The notes under the pieces were generated by a model, which saw only the letters and a program-made list of their open reading frames with translations, was not told the origin of the DNA and searched no databases. The position numbers and the translations under genes are program-made. DNA of 64,000 nt. Origin: Echria macrotheca. Lineage: Eukaryota > Ascomycota > Sordariomycetes > Sordariales > Schizotheciaceae. The stretch is taken from the NCBI GenBank assembly GCA_030411725.1, contig MU839843.1, forward strand, positions 1 through 64,000, in the 5' to 3' direction. Shown here piece after piece: positions 55,453 through 64,000 of this stretch. The first letter of the stretch is position 1; each line of letters begins with the position of its first letter.

Positions 55453-55869
55453 ATGAGGTTCTCCACCATTTCGGTCGTCGGATGCATCGGTCTCGCTTCG
55501 AGCCACGTTATGTGAGTAGCTTGAACACCACGGCCGTGTACACAAACAGCCCCTAACATGCCAGGAAGCCCTCAGATCAAGCGCCAAACATTCAGTCCCG
55601 ACTTCAAATGGGGCCTAATCGGATATGAGCTGCCAGGCTGCCGGGGAAACATCGTGGCCAACTGGCGTGGCTCAGACCCGATATCTTTGTGCATCCCGAT
55701 CAACGCAACCCGCTCGATCGCCGGCGGCTCGGGGTCGGGGACCACAGTGAATTTGTGGCAAGATGGGAAGTGTACTTCCCCAGCGGGGGATATAACGGCT
55801 GCGGGGGTAGATTCGAACAGTTGGCCGTGTTATAATGCGGTGGTGAAGTCTTTTACGGTGGAGAAGTAA
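55453..55869 (+). CDS. Small secreted cysteine-containing protein
   Basis: A signal-peptide exon MRFSTISVVGCIGLASSH begins at 55453 and meets a GTGAGT donor at 55514. The second part, from the CCAG acceptor near 55565, reads GSPQIKRQTFSPDFKWGLI and holds four cysteines (GCRGN, LCIP, KCTS, PCYN), ending FTVEK. About 120 residues in all, effector-like in size. The two parts join one base out of phase; one more G at the acceptor (CCAGG) would fix it. Without that, translation could start at 55558 with no signal peptide. Family not recognised. Confidence 0.5.
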
Positions 55870-56492
55870 TGCATTTTGTCTAATTCACGACCAAGAAACA
55901 ATTGTGGCAAGGGCAGGGTACGATACAGGGTAATATAACGGCCTGGGTGCATAAGACATACCTACCTATATAACGGATTTTCTCTTTCAAGATCGGGATT
56001 GCCCCGTGCTCGAGTGATCTGGTATCGAGTGGCTACAATGAGTATTCATCATTAGAATTCCGAACTGAATGGGTAAGCCCGCCAGAGCACATCAGCACTA
56101 CCTCGTAAGACCTTAAGGGGGATGCTATGTCGTAGTAGAAAGAATAAAAGGTCCACTCAGAGAGCTCACCGCGTTACAAGGCTCTCAACATTCGCTTCGC
56201 TCCAACAGACTTCACCTGACTGGGACGCAAGGCATCGCGGGGCCTTCTGTTCTCCCATCCCAATGAGTCGGCTAATAAGCCTGTATCGTTTGCTGGTCAA
56301 TCCACCGTGCTAGTGTTCGTCTCACGCAGACATCGATAGCCAAGGGTAACTTGAGTATGGAATTACCATCTAACCGGTGCAGTAAAGTAGGTGTCTCCCG
56401 ACAATACAGCCTCACTTGGAAACCTGAGAGATGTAACTACAATAAGAATACCCGGTAGACCCATAAAGCCACGACACGGTCCTGGATCCCGA
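55870..56492. other. Convergent intergenic region
   Basis: No coding evidence; 3' UTR space of two convergent genes. Confidence 0.45.
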
Positions 56493-58665
56493 TCAACGAA
56501 TGTTGAGAACCCCCATGGCGTTCTTAACCACTTGCAACGCCGCGCGAAACAGCATGAGTCTCGCGTGGCGTTTTGCCGCGACCATTTCGCCTTCGCCTTC
56601 GATACCAGCAAGACCCTCGGATGTCTCATCCAGACAATACTTTACATCGTCGAGGACCTCAAAAAGGTACTCTACAAGACCTTGTGGCTCCAATGTCTTG
56701 TACGCCGTGGCCATGATCTCCGGGAACTGTGCAAGTCGGCGAATGAGATCGATCCATGGGCTGTCAGCTAGTGACAGAAACTCCGGCTCAGGCCACCGAT
56801 CCCCGCTTCCACCTGTCGCGACTGTCGCATCCTCCTGCAGCGTAACAATACAATTCTCCAGTCTTCGGTATAAGACCTCCAAGCCCAAACCAGTCTCCCC
56901 TTCGCTACTCATGAGCTTCTCAGCGTCCAGTCCAGTCGAGGGTGACTTGTTTTTCGTGTTCAACTCGGATAACTTGAGTGAATTTATCGCCACCCGCGAC
57001 AACGAGCTAGCGGACATGTCCCTCAGCAGTGGCGGCAGCAGGGATGGGTCATCTGTGCCCCGGTGCGACCATCTTATACACTCGTCAAGGATGTCGCCTA
57101 GGAGACGTTGCTCTCCCCACTTCGTTGGATTGCGCCTGAATGTGAGGTGTTGGAGGCTCGCTGCAAGCTTGGCATGTCCCAGGAGCTCGACCGCCTTGAA
57201 GACCTGGCGGAAGTGTTCGTCCTGCTCGCCAACGACGTAGATCATCTTGTCGAACCTGTAATCTGCCAAACGGACGAGGACCGCGGCCACGTCACGAAGA
57301 AAGTATGTCGATGTGCCGTGTTTTCCACGCACTGTCGCCACTCTGAGCCTTGCGGCGTCATGTTTGCCAAAGTCCAGGACCCAGGATCCATCTTCGGCTT
57401 TTTCCGACAAGTTTTTCGCTTTGAAGCTTTCTTCGGTGGTCTGGATGAATTTGGCACCGAGGCACACTTGCGACTCTCCCTTGAAATCGTCGAACATGAT
57501 ATCGAGCCGGGAGGATTGCAGCTTGTAGTAGTCGACGCTGATCTTGTGCAGTCTTTCCCACAGCTCCACGGCCTCATCGTCCCCGTCTTCCAGTTTCTTG
57601 AAGGTCGCGTCGCGCTCTGCAATGAGACCTTCCTCGTCGGCGCCCCCGTCACTCGCTGTGTCACCCTTCTCTCTGGCCTTTTTCTTAGCCTCCATCACCG
57701 GCTTCATCTCCTCGTCCATGCGGGCGTATAAATCATGCAAATAACGCAATGGCTCCGGGTGGTCGTTCAGCGTGTCCAGGCTTCCCCATCGCGACCATCC
57801 TATGCCAAGTAGCCCGATGTGCATTCCCCAGTCGCCCAGATAGCTGATGCGCACCACATTCCACCCCATCGCGTCGTATATGTTGGCCACAAACGCCCCC
57901 AGGACCGTGCTGCGCAGGTGGTCGGCGCGGAAGTCTGGGCCGAGATTCGGCGATGAGAATTCGACGACGACAGTTTTTTGATATGTATCACCTCCCTCCG
58001 CCAAGGAAAGGTGTTTGGGAGGGTCTACTGCCGCGATAGGAGTGCTTGGTGGTGCTTCTGGTGCCGTCTCAGCCGCCGCCTCGGGAGGGACGACTTGAGA
58101 TGCTCCGTCGATTGAGCAGCCATAGTGGGAGCCGCGGTCGAGGATGAAGGGGACAATGATGCGAGGCAGGGCTTTGAGGGACCAAAAGACGCGGATGTGG
58201 ATCCCGTCTTTCCAAGGAAGTGAAAAGAGCGGATGGGGATACGGAAACTAGAGTAGTAGGTTAAGCAGCATGACAACAAGATGGGACGCCAGCCCCCGAC
58301 ACGACCAGAGAGAAATAGTGGTCATCGTTGCAAAAGGGGCAGGCCTATCAAGAGTTGGAGGATAAGGGAGGACCAACCTTCGCCAGTAGATCCTCGCCCA
58401 GCTTCTCCGGGCCGGGGCCGTCGGGCACCTTAAGCCTGGGCAGGACGATAGCCAAGTCGCCGTTTATAGAGCTGTTGGCGGGTTGAATGGCATCGTAGGC
58501 TTTCTTGGGGTCGCAGCCCAGAATCTTCTGCACCGCATCGGCCAGGTAGACGTGAAAGATGTCGGTCGGATGGTGGAGGATATCCGCAGACGGAAACTCA
58601 GGGATTTCATCCAGCTTCAGCTCCTGCAGCAACGCCTTCAACCCGCCTAGCGTGTTCGTTGCCAT
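56493..58665 (-). CDS. Arginyl-tRNA-synthetase-like protein lacking both class I signature motifs
   Basis: Two exons (58378-58665, 56493-58247; 130-bp intron) give 680 residues with no internal stop. The order matches cytosolic ArgRS: an N-terminal tRNA-binding domain, FPYPHPLF, the VVEFSSPNLGP strand, YLGDWGMHIGLLGIGW, the insertion helices, KGESQVCLGAKF, GTSTYFLRDVAAVLVRL, FDKMIYVVGEQDEHF, then the DALR helices. However the HIGH-box, normally HAGHLRS, is RADHLRS (about 203-209). The usual GMSTRKG signature is replaced by RNPTKWGEQR after LQHLTF (about 468-477). The protein also ends NAMGVLNIR, lacking the usual PVERM-type terminus. Good frame retention argues against simple decay. It may be a paralogue with a non-aminoacylating role. 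Confidence 0.82.
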
Positions 58666-59336
58666 GACGGTGGATCTGGTGGCGTGTCCGTGGATATACC
58701 GACTATCGTCTGCGAGAAGCATGGAGGAAAATGCTGATCTGGGATCTAAAGCAATGTTTCGAAAATGAGGGGCAAGCAAAGCGCCGCAACAGGCAACCCG
58801 CGGCTCGGTGCAGTTGGCAACATTTCTGGTTGTGCGGAGTTCTGTGCTGGGTCGCTTGCATTGGGCTATCTTCTCACAAATGGGAGCGAAGATGGGGTGC
58901 AGCATTTGAAGGCTGTCCAACACGTCACTGGTCATTGAGAGCCAGTGGGCAGCCCCTTCCGCCCCAATATGCACGTCGATTTCCAATGTGCTTGCTTGGC
59001 ACCATCCGGCCCAGGTTGGGCAGCATCCATCGACAACATCGCCCATTGGTCGCGGTTACACCAAGCTGCACAGAGGACAGGAAGGGAGGCTGCGAGGACG
59101 CGCTGCGCCACCCGTCCTTTCCGCTCCTTGTGGGTTCTGCAAGAGTGCTGGAAGTCATCTGTCGCTGCAGAAGGAAAGGATGTTGCCAGTTGCATCATGG
59201 GTCTTTCCATGACGCATGCCACGAAACCCCCACGGCTTGGTTACCAGGGAGAATTTACATGCATTGTGACCCACTTCGATCAGTAGCTGGGTAGTTTTGC
59301 TTGGAGTTTCTCGCTCGTTCGACTGAATGATCTAAA
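58666..59336. other. Upstream region of the ArgRS-like gene
   Basis: The ArgRS frame stays open upstream to 59046, but residues before the chosen Met do not resemble a synthetase. An ATG at 58722 would add 19 residues. Otherwise no gene seen. Confidence 0.4.
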
Positions 59337-61932
59337 CTAGACCGGAGACTCGTCTCTTCCCTCATCCTGAGATCCCGGATCGTGAAAAACAAATCTGACC
59401 TTCCGCAACAACTTTCGCATCTGTATCGGAGCAGGGGTCAGAGGGCTCGACTCCCTGACCGGTCCCGTACCTTCGCCACAGCCATCAGAATCCAGTGAAG
59501 CTGATTGTTTTGTGGTCTTGGTGCCTCCTTTGGGACCTGCGGCTTGCCGGATCCGGTTCCAAGGCAGTTCAAGCATTGCAAAGAACGCCGCTATATCCTG
59601 AAGACAACCCGTCCAGCGTTCCTGGACGCATAGTAACCAATATATCATCAAGATTATCGCCGAGATTACGAAAAACACGCATGTGAAAGCGAGCTTCGTC
59701 CAAGGGATTCCAAGGACCGGTTGCGGCACGTTAAACAGAGTCGCTGCTATCGAAAGTGGAGCAATCACCTTGAAAAAGTTAGGCCGGCGATTTTGGAGAG
59801 CATAGGAACGTGAATCTTACCAGAGCGAGGACTGCTAATTGCCCCACCTGTTGAGTACTTTGATGGTTCTTGACGGTTATCCGGCGCTTGATCTAGAAGA
59901 CGATAAGTTGCCGTATTATGTTTCGTCCACCGATTTGGGATCAGTGGTGCACTTGGAAAAGGTACGCACCTTCGAGCGAAGCTCACACAGATCTTTCAAA
60001 AAGCCACCAAGGACAGCGTACTTTTGCCTGATATGGTCGAGCTTTTCGAGCCGCGATCTGAGCCTCGAGGTCCCTGTGCCGGATTCGATTTCGTCATTCA
60101 CGAAGTATTCATAGCCATGCTTCTCGAACTTCTCCCATTCGCGGACCGTCTTGGAGAGGTAGGTGGTGAATATGTCGATGGTATCTAGCATTTCCTGGTT
60201 CCAAGAACTTGAGTCTTGAGACAAATATCTCTGGTGAGACTCGTCGTCGACCCTGCGTGTTACGTTAGCATGGCTGGCATCAGAAGCCCCGCACCGAGAA
60301 GGGGGCGAGGGGCCGGGGGGGGGGTTTCACCTTTCGTTGTCTTCCTTCTCCATCTTCTGGACGTTCTGGCGCCACTCATCGGTTATTCTCTTGAGCCAGT
60401 GTCTTACACTATCGAGAAAGTAGTCTCTTGCGTCCCATGTCTCGCCGCCCCGCATAGCCGGGGTGGTGAGCGCGCTTGTACCCTCAATGGGATCCCAGAT
60501 ACTTGGTGGCCCTCTCGCACCCTTTGACTCTTGTCGGTACCGCTCTACTGAATCACGGCAGTCGCTCTCGTAGTAGTCGTCAGCTACCCCGTATACCGTG
60601 AAATTACGGTTGCTGAGTCCAGTGAACAAGACTGACGTTTGTGCCATATAGAGTCGCCATCTATTTCTGGGGTTGTTTTGGGGTCGAATGCAATTTAGAG
60701 TTTGCGAGTGCCGCAAAGGCCGCCCGTCCCGTCTGAGTCTGGTATCTCGGAATAGTTCCGACTGTTCGCGGAGGACGCAAAATGGCGCCTGGAACAGGAA
60801 ATGGAAATGCCGGTACCCGTTGGACTAAGAGAGTTCGTGTCAGAAAAGCGAGGTAAGACATAGAGCCGGCAGTAGCGGGTGGTTGCTCACCTCTATCATC
60901 ACGCTGAGCTCGGGTGTAAGTGTGGATAATACGTGTCCGTAGAATAGGTTCATCAAGGCGGGTCTCTGACTCCGAGGAGCCGTCTCGCAAAGAGTTTGAA
61001 TGCCGTCTGCATCCATCCCGGATATGTAGCTGGGCTCATGTCAGAAGCAAAGCATCACAGCATGGGTCTAGCACGTACACTATCTTTCTTGTCGCACTTG
61101 TTGGAGAGTGTGCCGTGTGAGTAACGGCATCTGAGTGGCGGTCGCTTCTAGTGCTTGTCTCATTCTTTGGATCTGCGTATCGCTGTGCACGACTCTGTTA
61201 GAACAGGGACACTGGGGTAGTAGAGGGTTAAACATTGGTATGTACCTGTATGCTGAGCCGGTATTTGAGTTTTCCCACTGTGAGGATCTTTGTTGTACTA
61301 GCAGAACTGTTGCTCATCGCATCACTTCGGTCGTCGACAATGGCAATGCGTTTCGACTTTCTGTGAGCTTGGGTCGTCGACTTCTGGGCATGCTCGCAGA
61401 AGGAAATGACTTCGGCGTCCAGGCCGATGGTCTCTGGAACCTCGGGATCCCGGATGGATGATGATTTGGATTGGGCCATGAAGACCCTCACCGCGTCCAG
61501 CCCCTCGATTTCCCGGGATCCCTGTTGTAACTCGCCGTTGATCTCATTGCCGTCGTCGCACCGGGCCAGACGTCGTGTAACTTCACAAACCCGACCTACT
61601 GGAGCCGTTGCATGCTGTGCCGTATCGATGGGTTTCGACTCCTCTTGGCGTCTTTGCTGAAAAGCAGGACAGGGACCATTGTCCTCGGTGACATCGCCTT
61701 CACCCGCATCCTCATCCTCCTCATCCGACGTCGTCTCGCTGTCGGAATCGGAATCGACATCGGAATCTGAGGTGTTCCCGTCATCGTTGGGATGTGGTGG
61801 GAGGACGGTGTTGAGCTCTTGACACCAGCTCACCCAGCTCACATAAGCCTGATTCTCATTGGCGACGTTGAATTCTCGAGGATGGTTGAATGTGGCCGGC
61901 CAGGATTGAGGTTTCGGATGTGCATTCGACAT
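59337..61932 (-). CDS. CorA-like fungal membrane protein with acidic N-terminus
   Basis: Seven exons join in phase (61246-61932, 61079-61194, 60891-61029, 60331-60824, 59970-60252, 59821-59892, 59337-59768) for 740 residues. The N-terminus has an acidic Ser/Asp run (SDSDVDSDSDSETTSDEED). RKIVYISGMDADG, then SNGYRHFHFLFQAPFCVLRE, are typical of the fungal CorA-like core. Coiled helices come next (IFTTYLSKTVREWEKFEKHG, LRSRLEKLDHIRQKYAVLGG), then QQVGQLAVLALVIAPLSIAA for TM1 and a second TM near LAFTCVFFVISAIILMIYWL. A 90-residue polar tail ends the protein. No GMN magnesium-selectivity motif is present, so channel function is doubtful. Confidence 0.8.
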
Positions 61933-64000
61933 TGGGGAGACAAAGAACGAGACCGCTAAGCTTGATTGGACAGGCGGGGGTGGTGTGACAATGTGCCTGT
62001 AACCGTTGGTTCAAAGGGTCGAAGATTGGTCCGGACCGGTCTTCCGGAGCTTCGCATCCAGGAAAAAGCTTGTATTGCCCAGCAACAAGGTCTCCGGGTC
62101 TCAGGTCGTGAAAAGAGAGATGTGATGAGAGGACAAACTTTGCATCAGGAAGGGGGTGGCGACATGGTCGCGGCCAGGGTGATACTTTCGTGGGGAGATA
62201 TGTACCCAAAGTTGGCTCCCGAGGTGCACTTTGATGCGGCAGGCCATGCTGGCGGTCAGGATGCTGTTTTGCGGTGCACATTTACAGGCGAAAAGGGGGC
62301 GGTGAGGTTCGCGACAGCGTGTCGTTTGGGTGGTAGCAAGCCTCGACTCACACCATCGCTGCACAGGTGCTCTTTTGGCTCCTCGGTCGGCATCTCGTGA
62401 ACGATTGCCCCAAAGTCGGTTGGGAGAGAATCCCGCAGCGATGGATGTGGAAGTTGGGTGCTCAGAGGGAGTTGGGCTCGGTTCAGCTTCCAGCCCTCAC
62501 AGGGTGATGAGAACGACTTGTTTTTTGGGGGGGAAGAGGCGGCCCGACAGCGTTACCACCAGCTGCGGACAAATTGATGCATTCGCCCTGTTTCCACGGA
62601 TGACTCTTCTCAGCCCGACCTGGCCAAGTGGCGCCAATTATACTTCCAGCCCAACTGGAGACTGTGCCCGACCAAGAATGCGTGTTGTGCAGCTTCCTGT
62701 GGAAGCGGGGCGGGGATTCGTGCTGAATGGCAGTGAATGGGCGCTGACAGCGTTACCTGCATCTATGCACCGAAGTGTGACAGCCGGAGAGAAGGAGAGG
62801 GGGAGGGGTCCGCCTGGGCGAGCTCCGCTCGGCACGCCCCGGAGCTCGTCCGAACGTGGAGGGCAACTCTGCCCACAGTCCATTGAAAGTCTGTAGGGGA
62901 CATTTGGAACACTCCCGGAGTCTCTGAGCTCGAGATAGCGCTTGGCTCGGTTGGGAACCCGAAGGACGAGTCCCTTTTCGTCGTAGTCGATGCTTGGGCT
63001 CTGAAGAAAAGAGCAGCGCAGAGTGCGCAGAGTGCCGATAGACGATATATGAAGTGAGATACTGGGAAAGGGAGGGCTTCGGTGGTGCGCGCTCTTCACT
63101 TCAAACGCAAAAAGCCACCGGTTCCGGCACCTTGCCTTCTGATCTTTGCCGCGTTTTCTCCCGCCCTGGGCGGCCTGGGACACCCCTAGCCAATCATCTC
63201 TGGCACCAGACGGCACATCACTGCCCCCCAGGACTCACCTCCTCAAGCCGAAAATGCAAGAACATACCTACCCTCCCACCCTTAGACGCCCTACAATGGC
63301 CCGGTGCGGCCCGGATCGCTGGATCGCTGGATCACTGGAGCCAAGATTAGGACGTGATGTTTGCGGCCCGCAGTTTCTGACGATCATGTTTTGCAGTTGA
63401 ATCGAACAGCGGGGTTGACCAACCTGAATAATTAAGTGAGGTGAGCATCCAGTGGCGGACCCCGCGTCACAAGCCACGGCGTGGCTTGTCGTCGGTGAGC
63501 CGGGGCCAAATGTGCAAATTTTCTTCGTTTCGGAACACCGAGCAACAACAACGCGTCGAGTGCGCGTTGTCGACATTCCACCGCGGACATTGAAGCATCA
63601 AAACAGTGAGTGCCTGGATAATCAGGCATCAACGCAGTAAGTTCCTGATGTTTTGAAGTTCGGTGTGGCTCTCTCCCCGCTTCACGCGAACAACCGACCA
63701 ACTCTTTGACACTCCCTCGGAGGCTCTGCGCTGGAAGAACCCAAGCCCGGGCCGTCTCGGATCAATTACTTACCCTTCAGTCTTTCACTGGTCGGCTCAA
63801 CTCGCGCTCAGCCGTCTAGAAATTAGCCGATTGGCTCCTCCGTCCTTTGCTGTGTCTCGTTACTTTCCACCGCAAGGCAACAGTTGCCTTGGTGCCGATG
63901 GGTCCAGACGGATTGGAGCTAACCCCGAAACAGTCGACATACCATGGTGGGTCGGGCTCCGTGATGCGGGAAGAACAGGCCGCTGACTGCCCCCTGTGCA
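61933..64000. other. Terminal region, no supported gene
   Basis: Frames up to 192 codons exist on both strands (for example 62638-63216), but all look like chance frames in GC-rich DNA. The upstream region of the CorA-like gene lies at the left. The window edge may cut into a gene starting beyond 64000. Confidence 0.4.

Noticed and set aside
62638..63216. 192-codon minus-strand frame near the window end
   Set aside because: No recognisable domain and composition typical of non-coding GC-rich DNA.

Overview
The window is the left end of a chromosome from a filamentous ascomycete, most likely a Sordariomycete. The evidence is fifteen TAACCC telomere units at bases 1-90, genes split by short GT-AG introns (about 40-130 bp) with CTAAC/CTGAC branch sites, and AT-rich, stop-riddled islands that look like repeat-induced point mutation (RIP). 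I found no bacterial-type operons, no rRNA, no CRISPR and no tRNA gene I can defend.

Layout. 0-4 kb: a ferric-reductase-like flavocytochrome ends about 190 bp from the telomere repeats, followed by a GPI-type DM13 protein. 4.4-8.2 kb: a decayed, RIP-like island holding a wrecked fungal transcription factor. 10-16 kb: two oxidative enzymes, a DyP-type peroxidase with two lesions and a membrane-anchored galactose-oxidase-like copper radical oxidase with one apparent missing base. 16.7-22.7 kb: an unknown secreted protein with a GAA repeat filling an intron, a Ser/Thr-rich type I membrane protein and an MFS drug:H+ antiporter. 23.4-25.9 kb: a second decayed island with a palindromic repeat array and a reductase pseudogene. 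26-37 kb: plant-polymer and redox genes (type-B carboxylesterase, GH28 pectinase, AA13 starch LPMO with CBM20, zinc alcohol dehydrogenase, cupin). 38-48 kb: a three-module secreted glycoprotein, a protein kinase-vWA fusion, an unknown small protein and a CorA-like membrane protein. 48-62 kb: a fungal rhodopsin-like 7-TM protein, another MFS transporter, a SAM methyltransferase, a DUF8021-like secreted protein with a premature stop, a small secreted protein, an arginyl-tRNA-synthetase paralogue whose two signature motifs are both degenerate, and a second CorA-like protein. 62-64 kb shows no gene I can support.

Functionally the left half looks like a saprotroph's toolkit of extracellular oxidases and carbohydrate-active enzymes. 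The right half mixes signalling, transport and possible secondary-metabolism genes. The most unusual items are the motif-less ArgRS paralogue, the kinase-vWA fusion, the intronic GAA expansion and the membrane-tethered galactose oxidase. Several frameshifts share one form, a G/C run one base too short, so assembly error must be weighed against real gene decay. Exon joins below were worked out by hand from splice signals and reading phase; no transcript evidence was available.
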